Below, piece after piece: positions 43,383 through 51,890 of a stretch of 64,000 nucleotides of DNA. This DNA comes from Kluyvera genomosp. 1. Lineage in GTDB: Bacteria; Pseudomonadota; Gammaproteobacteria; Enterobacterales; Enterobacteriaceae. Each line of letters starts with the position of its first letter. Position 1 is the stretch's first letter. The DNA lies in contig NZ_LGHZ01000006.1 of the NCBI RefSeq assembly GCF_001266615.1, forward strand, positions 43,302 to 107,301, given 5' to 3'. Below the pieces are notes generated by a model. It was not told where the DNA came from. It saw only the letters and a list, made by a program, of their open reading frames with translations, and searched no databases. The translations under genes were made by a program, and so were the position numbers.

Positions 43383-44561
43383 ATGTTACGTATTGCGATT
43401 GTGGGAACAGGGAACATTTCCCATAACCATATTCAGGGATATCAGGAATTTGCCGACCGCTGCCAGATTGTGGCGCTGGTCGATATCTATCCGGAAAAGG
43501 CGCAAGAAAAGAAAGAACGCTATGGCCTGAACAGCGCCACCGTTTTTAGCAGCCATCAGGCAATGCTCGAGTCGGGGATTGAAGTTGATATCGTCGATGT
43601 TTGCACGCCGCCGTATGTACACGCCGAGATCAGTATCGATGCACTGAATGCCGGCAAGCACGTGCTGTGCGAAAAACCGATGGCCGCCTCACTGGAAGAG
43701 TGTGATGCGATGATCGCCGCCCAGCGTGCCAGCGGCAAGATTCTGTCGATTATCGCGCAAAACCGCTTTACCGATGCTTTCTGGCGGCTGAAACAGGTCG
43801 TCGACTCCGGTGAGCTCGGCAAAGTGTGCCACGCGCAGGTTGACTCATTCTGGTGGCGCGGCCACTGCTACTACGACCTGTGGTGGCGCGGCACTTGGGA
43901 AAAAGAGGGCGGCGGCTGCACCCTCAACCATGCGGTACACCATATTGACGCCATTCAGTGGATGCTCGGTTTCCCGAGGGAAGTGGTGGCAATGATGACC
44001 AACGTCGCCCACGACAACGCCGAAGTGGAAGATCTCTCCGCCGCGATTTTCCGTTACAGCAGCGGCGCGCTCACCCAGCTTACCGCATCGGTGGTACATC
44101 ACGGTGAAGATCAGAAGATTGTCATCCAGGGCGATAAAGCGCGGATCTCCGCACCGTGGGACGTCTGGGCGAGTGTTTCAGCCGACAACGGCTTCCCGCA
44201 GGAACAGCACGACAGCGAGCGCGAAACGCGGCTGGACGCCCTGTTCCGTAACACGCCAAAGCTGAAATATACCCTGCATACCGGGCAGATTAACGATCTG
44301 CTAAACGCAATCGATCATCAAGGCGAACCGCTGATTGACGGCGTGCAGGGCAAGCGCTCGCTGGAGCTGATTACCGCCATTTATCAATCATCGATCACCG
44401 GACGCGTGGTGACCCTCCCCGTCAATCCGCAAGAACCCTGGTATAAAACCGGCGGCCTGGTTTCCCTCGCCCCCCGCTTCTACCAGAAGGGCGCATCGGT
44501 GGAAAACTTCAGTGAAGTGGGGGCGATCCCACTGGGTAAAGATTTGGACAAAGGAGCATAA
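43383..44561 (+). CDS. Gfo/Idh/MocA oxidoreductase 2
   Basis: 392 aa with GTGNISHNHIQGY at the N-terminus, CEKPMA as the EKP motif and GGGCTLNHAVHHIDAIQWML as the catalytic His segment. AGGAGAG lies a few bases before the ATG at 43383, which is 20 bases after the previous stop. The C-terminal extension (LVSLAPRFYQKG...) is longer than in paralogs 1 and 4. Its low similarity to its neighbours suggests a different reaction in the same pathway rather than a recent duplicate. Confidence 0.9.
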   Translation: MLRIAIVGTGNISHNHIQGYQEFADRCQIVALVDIYPEKAQEKKERYGLNSATVFSSHQAMLESGIEVDIVDVCTPPYVHAEISIDALNAGKHVLCEKPMAASLEECDAMIAAQRASGKILSIIAQNRFTDAFWRLKQVVDSGELGKVCHAQVDSFWWRGHCYYDLWWRGTWEKEGGGCTLNHAVHHIDAIQWMLGFPREVVAMMTNVAHDNAEVEDLSAAIFRYSSGALTQLTASVVHHGEDQKIVIQGDKARISAPWDVWASVSADNGFPQEQHDSERETRLDALFRNTPKLKYTLHTGQINDLLNAIDHQGEPLIDGVQGKRSLELITAIYQSSITGRVVTLPVNPQEPWYKTGGLVSLAPRFYQKGASVENFSEVGAIPLGKDLDKGA

Positions 44562-44563
44562 AC

Positions 44564-45631
44564 ATGAGCATCAAAGACGGTATGAACTACGCCCCGGTGG
44601 GCAAACCCCAACCGGTTGTCGCTGCGGGTGAGTTTGTCATTGCCGCCGCCGCGCTGGACCACGGCCATATCTACGGAATGTGCAACGGCCTGATTGAAGC
44701 CGGTGCCACGTTGAAATGGGTCTATGACCCCGATCCCGCCAAAGTGGATAAATTTGTCCAGCAGTACCCGCAGGTGAAAATCGCCCCGACCCTCGACGTC
44801 ATTCTCAACGATAGCAGCGTACAGCTGGTAGCAGGTGCGGCGATTCCTTCCGAGCGATGCGCCTTAGGGCTGAAAGTGATGGATGCGGGTAAAGACTATT
44901 TTACCGATAAGGCTCCGTTAACCACGCTGGCACAGCTGGAAGCCGCCAAACTTAAAGTGGCGCAAACCGGGCGTAAATACGCGGTTTACTACAGCGAACG
45001 TCTGCACGTTGAAAGCGCCGTATTTGCCGGACAGCTGGTACAGCAAGGAGCGATTGGCCGCGTCATGCAAACGCTGGGAGTGGGCCCACATCGTGAAGGT
45101 ACTGGCCGCCCGGATTGGTTCTACGAGAAAGAATTTTTCGGCGGCATCCTGTGCGATATCGGCAGCCATCAAATTGAACAGTTCCTATTTTACACCGGCA
45201 ACAACGACGCTCACATTGTGGCAAGCCAGGTGCGCAACGTGAACCACCCACAGTATCCGCAGTTTGAGGATTTTGGCGATGCGATGCTGGCCGGTGACAA
45301 CGGTGCCACCGGCTACTTCCGCTGCGACTGGTTCACGCCGGATGGTCTCTCGAGCTGGGGCGACGGGCGTCTAACCCTGCTGGGCACCGAGGGCTATATC
45401 GAAATCCGCAAATACGTCGATATCACCCGTGGCGAGCAGGACGTGGTCTATCTGGTTAATAAAGAGGGCGAATTCCGCTATCCGGTTGCCGGTCAGGTTG
45501 GCTTCCCATACTTCGGCCAGTTGATTCTCGACTGCCTGAACCGGACAGAAAACGCCATGACCCAGGAACACACTTTTAAAGCGGCCGAGCTGTGCATGAA
45601 AGCGCAAATGCTGGCAAACGCGGTGGCCTAA
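44564..45631 (+). CDS. Gfo/Idh/MocA-like oxidoreductase 3 (divergent)
   Basis: 355 aa, two bases after paralog 2. It has the family layout but is degenerate: the dinucleotide loop GxGxxG is absent (AAAALDHGHIYGM instead), and the EKP motif is replaced by TDKAPL. The distal motif is FFGGILCDIGSHQIEQFLFY. It may use a tightly bound cofactor, or act as an isomerase or partner subunit rather than a classical dehydrogenase (inference). Cofactor retention should not be assumed. Confidence 0.83.
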   Translation: MSIKDGMNYAPVGKPQPVVAAGEFVIAAAALDHGHIYGMCNGLIEAGATLKWVYDPDPAKVDKFVQQYPQVKIAPTLDVILNDSSVQLVAGAAIPSERCALGLKVMDAGKDYFTDKAPLTTLAQLEAAKLKVAQTGRKYAVYYSERLHVESAVFAGQLVQQGAIGRVMQTLGVGPHREGTGRPDWFYEKEFFGGILCDIGSHQIEQFLFYTGNNDAHIVASQVRNVNHPQYPQFEDFGDAMLAGDNGATGYFRCDWFTPDGLSSWGDGRLTLLGTEGYIEIRKYVDITRGEQDVVYLVNKEGEFRYPVAGQVGFPYFGQLILDCLNRTENAMTQEHTFKAAELCMKAQMLANAVA

Positions 45632-45642
45632 CGGGAGCAAAG

Positions 45643-46665
45643 ATGAAAACACGTCAAGCGGCTATTATCGGCGCAGGAGCTATCCATACCTGTCACGTGG
45701 AGGCACTAAGCCATCTTCCTGATGTCGTGCTGCGCGCCATTGTTGATACCGACAGCGATAAAGGCAATCGCCTGGCGGCGAGCTACGGCTGCCAGTTTTT
45801 CCAGGACTACCGCGAGATGCTACTGGACGGAGCCGTTGACGTGGTGCACATCTGCACGCCGCACTCCCTGCATAAGCCGATGATCCTTGCCGCGCTGGCG
45901 GCAGGGAAACAGGTGTTCTGCGAAAAGCCGCTGGTGATGAGCCCCCTGGAGGTAGATGAGATTGCGTCCGCTGCCGCTATCGCTCAGCGTCACGTCGGCA
46001 TCTGTTATCAAAACCGTCTCAATCCGACCAGTCTGGCTATCGCCCGCAGTATTGAGGAAAACGCACTTGGTCCAATGCGCGCTATCAAAGCGGTGCTGAC
46101 CTGGTCGCGTTCGGGCAACTACTATGCAGACAGCCCCTGGCGCGGCAGTTTTTCCACCGAGGGAGGTAGCCTACTGATAAACCAGGCCATTCATACACTC
46201 GATCTGATGCAGTGGTTTGGTGCTGGCGTCAGCCGCCTGAAAGGAACGGTCGACAGTACCCTACTGGCCGATGAGATTGAAACCGAAGACAGCGCCATGG
46301 CGACCCTCTGTTTTAACAACGGTGCTCGCGGGCTGTTCTACGCCAGCAACTGCCATGCCAGCGATTCACCGCTGCTGCTGGAGCTGGAGTTTGAGCGCGG
46401 CATGTTGCGGCTCACGGACAACGAACTGTGGCAAATTCGTGGTGATGAACGCGTGAAGCTCGCCAGCAACGCTTCGCCGGACGGCGTGGGCAAAAGCTAT
46501 TGGGGAATTGGTCACCAGCAGGCAATACGACAGTTTTACCAGGCGCTCGATAACCCAACCCAAGGACATTATTGCGGTATAAATCAGGCGGCAAAATCAT
46601 TACAGATGGTTAATGCCATTTACCAATCGTCACTATTGAGGAAGTGGGTGAATATAACGCAGTGA
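45643..46665 (+). CDS. Gfo/Idh/MocA oxidoreductase 4
   Basis: 340 aa, the fourth paralog. It has GAGAIHTCHVEAL, the EKP motif CEKPLV and the segment GGSLLINQAIHTLDLMQWFG. The start at 45643 has GGGAG upstream, 11 bases after the preceding stop, so all four are in one transcript. A classical dehydrogenase by motifs; substrate unknown. Confidence 0.9.
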   Translation: MKTRQAAIIGAGAIHTCHVEALSHLPDVVLRAIVDTDSDKGNRLAASYGCQFFQDYREMLLDGAVDVVHICTPHSLHKPMILAALAAGKQVFCEKPLVMSPLEVDEIASAAAIAQRHVGICYQNRLNPTSLAIARSIEENALGPMRAIKAVLTWSRSGNYYADSPWRGSFSTEGGSLLINQAIHTLDLMQWFGAGVSRLKGTVDSTLLADEIETEDSAMATLCFNNGARGLFYASNCHASDSPLLLELEFERGMLRLTDNELWQIRGDERVKLASNASPDGVGKSYWGIGHQQAIRQFYQALDNPTQGHYCGINQAAKSLQMVNAIYQSSLLRKWVNITQ

Positions 46666-46700
46666 TGGTCATCCAGTTTTTCCTGCTGTCAATAATATAC

Positions 46701-46722
46701 AGTGCAGGGGCAACTCTGCACT
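46701..46722 (+). terminator. stem-loop between oxidoreductase 4 and the transporter
   Basis: AGTGCAG-GGGCAACT-CTGCACT, 7-bp stem, no T-run. Probably an mRNA processing or attenuation hairpin that sets transporter level. Confidence 0.4.
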
Positions 46723-46755
46723 GATAAACCCTACCAGTACAGGAATAATAATATC

Positions 46756-48300
46756 ATGGTAAAACCAACCGAACGTCGCGTTGGCTATGGCATTGCCATT
46801 GGCTACGGCGTAACAGACCTTTTTGGCGGCGGTGCCTTTGCCGTAATAGGAACATGGCTTTTATTTTTTTATACTACTTATTGCGGATTGACCGTATTAG
46901 AGGCTGGGTCAATATTCGCGATTGCCCGAATTATTGATGCTATTTTAAGCCCGGTGATGGGTTACATCACTGATAACTTTGCGCATACCTGGCTTGGTCG
47001 CAAGTTCGGCCGACGCCGTTTCTTCTTGCTGATAAGCTCCCCGCTGATGTTCCTGTATGCGCTGGTCTGGGTCACCGACATGAACTACTGGTACTATCTC
47101 GGTACCTACCTCTCCATTGAACTGCTGTCCGCGATGGTATTAGTACCCTGGGAGACGCTTGCCGCCGAGATGACCAATCGCTTTAGCGAGCGTACGCGAC
47201 TCTCCGGCGTGCGTATGATGTGTTCGGCATTGGGTGGTTTCCTGGCGGTTTCCGTTCCCGGTATTATTATGCAATACACGGGTCATGATAACGCCTTTAC
47301 GTTCACCTTAACCGGGATCGTTTTTGCTGTTATTTACTGCGTGGCGGTATTTACCACCTGGGCCTGCACCTGGGAAGCCAAAGACGTGCGCGAAGAGTAT
47401 GAATTCCAGCCCGATAATCAACGAAGCAGTGGGTTATTTAATCATTTAAAATATTTAGTTATCGATCTTATTTCCTCTTTCAAAATACGGATATTTCGCC
47501 AGCATATTCTGATTTATATCTGCTCTTTTACCGCCATGGATGTATTTGGTTCCGTATTTACTTATTACGTGGTGTACGCTCTACATCATGATGCCGGAAT
47601 GGTTTCCGGGTTATTAAGTATTGCTGCCTTTGTCTCTATTCCCGGCACCTTCGGTTTTATGATGTTAATGAATAAGTTTAATCTGACGCCCTCTGCGGCG
47701 CTGAGGCTTTCTTACGGTAGCATTTTGCTGGTACTGGCCTTTTTATTTATCACCTACGTTGGGCATTTGCAGGTGCCTGCACTGCTGTTTTCCGCCGTGT
47801 TTGTCCTGCTGGGTTTGGCAAAAGCAGGGCTGTATTACATCCCGTGGAATATCTATAGCTTTATCCCCGATGTGGATGAAATTGTGACTCGCCAGCGTCG
47901 GGAGGGGATCTTCGCTGGCGTGATGGTGTTAACCCGTAAAAGCACCGTGGCGCTGGCGATTATGCTGATTGGTATCGTGCTGGAAGAAAGCGGGTTTGTG
48001 AAAGGCGGTGGTACGCAACCTGCAAGTGCGCTACATGCAATTATTGGCCTAATGATATTCGCCACCGCGGGACTGCTGGCCATCAGCTTCTACATCACGT
48101 ACCGCTTCAAGCTGACGCAGAAAACGCACAGCATTCTGATTAAAGAAGTCGCCCGTCGTAAGCTTGGCGGCAGCGCGCAGGACTGCGACCAGGAGACCCG
48201 CGACGTCATTCTCGCCCTGACCGGCTATCCCTACGATAAAGTGTGGGATGCGGCGTCTGATGGCAGCCTGAAAACCAGAGCACTGCCGACAAACGGTTAA
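46756..48300 (+). CDS. GPH-family sugar:cation symporter
   Basis: Inner-membrane transporter of 514 aa with about twelve helices, of the glycoside-pentoside-hexuronide family (MelB/YicJ type). Typical features: GYGVTDLFGGGAFAVIGTWLL in the first helix, the cytoplasmic loop DNFAHTWLGRKFGRRRF, and YYIPWNIYSFIPD late in the sequence. The start at 46756 (MVKPTERRVGYG) has AGGA twelve bases upstream. It presumably imports the glycoside or sugar derivative handled by the four oxidoreductases. The coding sequence is more AT-rich than its neighbours in places. Confidence 0.9.
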   Translation: MVKPTERRVGYGIAIGYGVTDLFGGGAFAVIGTWLLFFYTTYCGLTVLEAGSIFAIARIIDAILSPVMGYITDNFAHTWLGRKFGRRRFFLLISSPLMFLYALVWVTDMNYWYYLGTYLSIELLSAMVLVPWETLAAEMTNRFSERTRLSGVRMMCSALGGFLAVSVPGIIMQYTGHDNAFTFTLTGIVFAVIYCVAVFTTWACTWEAKDVREEYEFQPDNQRSSGLFNHLKYLVIDLISSFKIRIFRQHILIYICSFTAMDVFGSVFTYYVVYALHHDAGMVSGLLSIAAFVSIPGTFGFMMLMNKFNLTPSAALRLSYGSILLVLAFLFITYVGHLQVPALLFSAVFVLLGLAKAGLYYIPWNIYSFIPDVDEIVTRQRREGIFAGVMVLTRKSTVALAIMLIGIVLEESGFVKGGGTQPASALHAIIGLMIFATAGLLAISFYITYRFKLTQKTHSILIKEVARRKLGGSAQDCDQETRDVILALTGYPYDKVWDAASDGSLKTRALPTNG

Positions 48301-48305
48301 CTGAC

Positions 48306-48342
48306 AGAAAAACCGGCTTGATAAACTCAAGCCGGTTAAGGC
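48306..48342. terminator. strong hairpin after the symporter gene
   Basis: AACCGGCTTGA-TAAAC-TCAAGCCGGTT, an 11-bp perfect stem. The T-run (TTTTTCTG) lies on the minus-strand side, so it is best as a minus-strand terminator although the neighbouring genes are on the plus strand; on the plus strand only TTAAGG follows. Confidence 0.6.
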
Positions 48343-48372
48343 TTAAGATGGATAAGACATTGGTCGCCTGTT

Positions 48373-49209
48373 ATGACTATCCGACTCAGTCAACAGGATA
48401 GCGACGTGGTTATCACCTCAAAAGAACAACTCAGCCAGCTCAAAGATAACCTCTTTGTGGGCGAGGCTCCTGAGCTCATCAACAGCACTATTACGTTTAC
48501 GGGCACCAACAATATTCTTGCCTGCGAAAAAGGCGTCACGTTGCAGGATACGCGCATTCATTTCAACGCGAACCATTCCGTTATCTATTTAAGCGCCAGC
48601 CACGCACCCTATATCGCAAAGATTGTGACCCACAATAATTCGACCTGCTACATCGGTCAGAATAACTACATCAACGACACCCTGACGCTTATCCTGTCGG
48701 AAGGCAAAAATATCATGATCGGCAGTGAATGCTGCATTTCACTGGGGATTTGGATGCGCAACGCGGACCCACACCTGGTGTTTAGCGCCGAGAGCCATAA
48801 CAGAATAAATCCATCACGCAGTATTTATATCGGTGACCACGTCTGGCTTGGACAGAGTTCGATGATCCTCAAAGGGTCAATTATCCACTCAGGATCAATC
48901 GTGGGTGCAATGAGCCTGGTGGCGGGAAAAGAGATTGCTTCCAATAGCTGTTGGGGGGGGAACCCGGCCGCAAAGATTAAAGAGCAGATTTTCTGGTCTG
49001 GTGAATGCGTACATAGCTGGACCGAAGAGACTACACATTATTACGCCACCTGCGAGCATGACCATTACATATTTGCCAACTGCGGTCAGGTCATTAACAT
49101 CAATGAGTTAGAGCAGCGACTCCAGCATGCCAAAACCGCAGCGGACAGGTTCAATGTACTGCTCAATACCGTATTAAAAAACAACAATAAAAACAGATTC
49201 TATGGCTAA
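48373..49209 (+). CDS. left-handed beta-helix (hexapeptide) acyltransferase-like protein
   Basis: 278 aa. The central region (about 90-200) has hexapeptide-type repeats: IGQNNYINDTLTL, IMIGSECCISLGIWMRNADPHLVF, IYIGDHVWLGQSSMILKGSIIHSGSIVGAMSLVAGK and WGGNPAAKIKEQ, the signature of CatB/WbbJ-like O-acetyltransferases. There is no clear ribosome site before ATG 48373. Function unknown; it could acetylate a surface polysaccharide or the sugar of the adjacent pathway. It follows the hairpin after the symporter, so co-transcription is doubtful. Confidence 0.8.
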   Translation: MTIRLSQQDSDVVITSKEQLSQLKDNLFVGEAPELINSTITFTGTNNILACEKGVTLQDTRIHFNANHSVIYLSASHAPYIAKIVTHNNSTCYIGQNNYINDTLTLILSEGKNIMIGSECCISLGIWMRNADPHLVFSAESHNRINPSRSIYIGDHVWLGQSSMILKGSIIHSGSIVGAMSLVAGKEIASNSCWGGNPAAKIKEQIFWSGECVHSWTEETTHYYATCEHDHYIFANCGQVININELEQRLQHAKTAADRFNVLLNTVLKNNNKNRFYG

Positions 49210-49277
49210 CTCGATGAGACAAATCCTCATCTCATCGTTACAAAAGTGACCTCTGGCGGCTTTACAGTGCTTTACGC

Positions 49278-49320
49278 TATACTAGCTGCTGAAATGATCG
49301 CCCCACCGCTACGGGGCGAT
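49278..49320 (+). promoter_or_regulatory. ytfL promoter -10 and leader hairpin
   Basis: TATACT at 49278-49283 is a plausible -10, followed in the leader by the hairpin ATCGCCCC (49297-49304) / GGGGCGAT (49313-49320) with an 8-base loop. No -35 is obvious. About 70 bases separate the hairpin from the ytfL ATG. Confidence 0.4.
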
Positions 49321-49392
49321 ATTCAATATGTACTTCACGCGGATTTATCCACTTCCCCTTTCGAGGATCTGGCCTAACGGGTCGGATAAGAT

Positions 49393-50736
49393 ATGTTAAA
49401 CAGTATATTCATCATAATTTGCCTGATCGCTGTCAGTGCGTTTTTCTCGATATCCGAGATTTCACTTGCCGCATCGCGCAAAATTAAACTGAAACTCCTT
49501 GCCGATGAAGGCAATATCAACGCACAGCGTGTTCTAAAAATGCAGGAAAACCCCGGTATGTTCTTTACCGTGGTGCAAATTGGTCTTAACGCGGTCGCCA
49601 TTCTCGGCGGTATCGTCGGCGACGCGGCATTCTCTCCCGCTTTCCACTCTCTGTTCTCCCAATATATGTCTCCGGAACTCTCCGAGCAGCTGAGCTTCAT
49701 CCTCTCCTTCTCGCTGGTCACCGGTCTGTTCATCCTGTTTGCCGATTTAACTCCGAAACGCATCGGTATGGTGGCGCCTGAAGTTGTGGCTCTGCGTATC
49801 ATCAACCCGATGCGCTTCTGCTTGTTCATCTTCCGTCCGCTGGTCTGGTTCTTCAACGGCATGGCCAACATCATCTTCCGCATCTTCAAGCTGCCGATGG
49901 AGCGTAAAGACGATCTGACCTCTGACGATATTTACGCCGTCTTTGAAGCCGGTGCACTGTCAGGCGTGCTGCGTAAGCAAGAACACGAACTGATTGAAAA
50001 CGTGTTTGAACTCGAATCCCGTACCGTGCCGTCCTCCATGACGCCACGTGAAAATGTTATCTGGTTCGATCTGCACGAAGATGAGCAGAGCCTGAAAAAT
50101 AAGGTCGCCGAACATCCACACTCCAAGTTCCTGGTGTGTAATGAAGATATCGACCACATCATTGGCTACGTTGACTCAAAAGACCTGCTGAACCGCGTAC
50201 TGGCGAATCAGAGCATGGCGCTGAACAGCGGCGTGCAGATCCGCAATACGCTGATCGTGCCGGATACCCTGACGCTATCAGAAGCGCTGGAAAGCTTCAA
50301 AACGGCCGGTGAAGACTTCGCAGTGATCATGAACGAATATGCACTGGTCGTAGGGATTATCACCCTTAACGACGTGATGACCACCCTGATGGGCGATCTC
50401 GTTGGTCAGGGGCTGGAAGAGCAAATTGTGGCCCGTGATGAGAACTCATGGTTGATTGACGGCGGTACACCGATTGACGACGTGATGCGCGTGCTGGATA
50501 TCGACGATTTCCCGCAGTCGGACAACTATGAAACCATCGGCGGCTTCATGATGTTTATGCTGCGTAAGATTCCGAAACGCACCGACTCGGTGAAGTTCTC
50601 CGGCTACAAGTTTGAGGTGGTGGATATCGATAACTACCGCATCGACCAGCTGCTGGTGACGCGAATTGATAATAAGCCAACGGTGCTGGTGCCTAAACAA
50701 GCTGACCTGATGGAAAGCGAGCACAGCAACGCGTAA
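49393..50736 (+). CDS. ytfL: polyamine exporter PaeA (YtfL)
   Basis: Inner-membrane protein of 447 aa: DUF21 transmembrane domain (about 1-190, with MFFTVVQIGLNAVAILGGIVGD and FADLTPKRIG), two CBS domains (about 205-330, VPSSMTPRENVIWFD) and a C-terminal CorC/HlyC transporter-associated domain. It is close to E. coli YtfL, reported to export cadaverine and putrescine. The start has GGATAAGAT upstream, and a terminator follows the stop. Confidence 0.95.
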   Translation: MLNSIFIIICLIAVSAFFSISEISLAASRKIKLKLLADEGNINAQRVLKMQENPGMFFTVVQIGLNAVAILGGIVGDAAFSPAFHSLFSQYMSPELSEQLSFILSFSLVTGLFILFADLTPKRIGMVAPEVVALRIINPMRFCLFIFRPLVWFFNGMANIIFRIFKLPMERKDDLTSDDIYAVFEAGALSGVLRKQEHELIENVFELESRTVPSSMTPRENVIWFDLHEDEQSLKNKVAEHPHSKFLVCNEDIDHIIGYVDSKDLLNRVLANQSMALNSGVQIRNTLIVPDTLTLSEALESFKTAGEDFAVIMNEYALVVGIITLNDVMTTLMGDLVGQGLEEQIVARDENSWLIDGGTPIDDVMRVLDIDDFPQSDNYETIGGFMMFMLRKIPKRTDSVKFSGYKFEVVDIDNYRIDQLLVTRIDNKPTVLVPKQADLMESEHSNA

Positions 50737-50757
50737 ATGACATCCGCTACAAACATC

Positions 50758-50782
50758 AACGGCTCCCATTGGGAGCCGTTTT
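50758..50782. terminator. bidirectional terminator ytfL/ytfK
   Basis: AACGGCTCCC-ATT-GGGAGCCGTT followed by TT and AT-rich sequence; converging genes on both sides. Confidence 0.88.
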
Positions 50783-50806
50783 CAATTCTGCCGCATTGCG
50801 GTTCGT

Positions 50807-51013
50807 TTACGCCATTTCGGTCTGTAAACGTAACACCTGGCGGTTCACTTCAGACATGACAGATAGGTGCTGCTTGTCGCGAATTTTCGGGATAAGGATT
50901 TTCCCTTTATCAAACTCAAAAGCGCCAACGTCCTTGATATACAACCGTCCACGGAACAGGGTCTTAACGTATTTTGCTACCTGAAACGGGTTGTAGCGTT
51001 GGAAAATTTTCAT
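50807..51013 (-). CDS. ytfK: stringent-response modulator YtfK
   Basis: A basic protein of 68 aa ([20 protein letters not shown]...), matching E. coli YtfK in length and nearly in sequence. E. coli YtfK promotes (p)ppGpp accumulation by acting on SpoT during phosphate and fatty-acid starvation. AGGAG lies just before the ATG. It is divergent from ytfJ across 322 bases and convergent with ytfL. Confidence 0.95.
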   Translation of the reverse strand: MKIFQRYNPFQVAKYVKTLFRGRLYIKDVGAFEFDKGKILIPKIRDKQHLSVMSEVNRQVLRLQTEMA

Positions 51014-51335
51014 TTTAATCTCCTGCGAGTACTACGCCCTAGTTGATCCACATTTGGCTTCAACGCTCCGGGGCGCAAAGTTAAATACTCGTTAACTATA
51101 GTCCATAAAAACTAAGGGCCTCCATCATAGGGGGCCTTATTTACCAATTTATTACAATAATTCAGAACTTTCTTTTCAACCATACGATGAAGACAGTATA
51201 AGGCTTCATTTTTATGAGATTGTGTGCGGTCCTCCACAAACTGGCACCGTCTTTGCGGGAAAAGTCCATAAATCGCACTTATGATTAAAACTATCGACCA
51301 AGTGGTCGGATCACCTGCTTAAAAAAGGAAAAACC
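51014..51335. promoter_or_regulatory. ytfK-ytfJ divergent control region
   Basis: A 322-base interval without a gene. It holds a GGCC-based stem around 51114-51138 followed by TTATTT, the 14-bp inverted repeat CGACCA-AG-TGGTCG (51295-51308) 28 bases before ytfJ, TATGAT near 51280 as a possible ytfJ -10, and AAAAAAGG before the ytfJ ATG. I could not assign a known operator. Confidence 0.4.
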
Positions 51336-51890
51336 ATGACCCTACGTACGCTACTGGCGGTTTCATGCCTGTTAATGCCGTTAATGGCAACCGCACATAA
51401 CTTCACAAATGGACAACGCGTCGCTCCGGTTGGCGTGGCAGATCGAGGCGAATTGATTCTCGATAATGATAAGTTTAGCTACAAAAACTGGAATAGCGCG
51501 CAGCTGGCTGGAAAAGTGCGGGTGGTGCAACATATTGCCGGTCGCTCATCCGCCAAAGAGAAAAACGCCGCGCTGATCGAAGCGATTAAATCTGCCGGCC
51601 TGCCACACGACCGCTACCAGACTACCACCATCGTCAACACTGATGATGCGATTCCGGGCTCATCCATGTTTGTGCGTAGCAGCATTGAGAGTAATAAGAA
51701 GCTGTTCCCATGGTCACAGTTTGTGGTTGATAGCGACGGTGTCGTGCGTAAGGCCTGGCAGCTTAATGAAGGCAGCTCTGCCATCGTCGTACTGGATAAA
51801 GATGGCCGCATACAGTGGTCAAAGGACGGCGCTCTGACGGACGCGGAAGTCCAGCAGGTGATTGCCCTGCTGCATAAGTTGCTGGGTTAA
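51336..51890 (+). CDS. ytfJ: periplasmic thioredoxin-fold protein YtfJ
   Basis: 184 aa with a signal peptide (MTLRTLLAVSCLLMPLMATA, cleavage before HNFTNG) and the YtfJ-family fold (VVQHIAGRSSAKEKNAALIEAI, FVVDSDGVVRKAWQL, IVVLDKDGRIQWSKDG). The mature protein has no CxxC pair, so a redox function is unlikely. It is close to E. coli YtfJ; role unknown. Its stop abuts the end of the convergent serine-hydrolase gene. Confidence 0.93.
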   Translation: MTLRTLLAVSCLLMPLMATAHNFTNGQRVAPVGVADRGELILDNDKFSYKNWNSAQLAGKVRVVQHIAGRSSAKEKNAALIEAIKSAGLPHDRYQTTTIVNTDDAIPGSSMFVRSSIESNKKLFPWSQFVVDSDGVVRKAWQLNEGSSAIVVLDKDGRIQWSKDGALTDAEVQQVIALLHKLLG

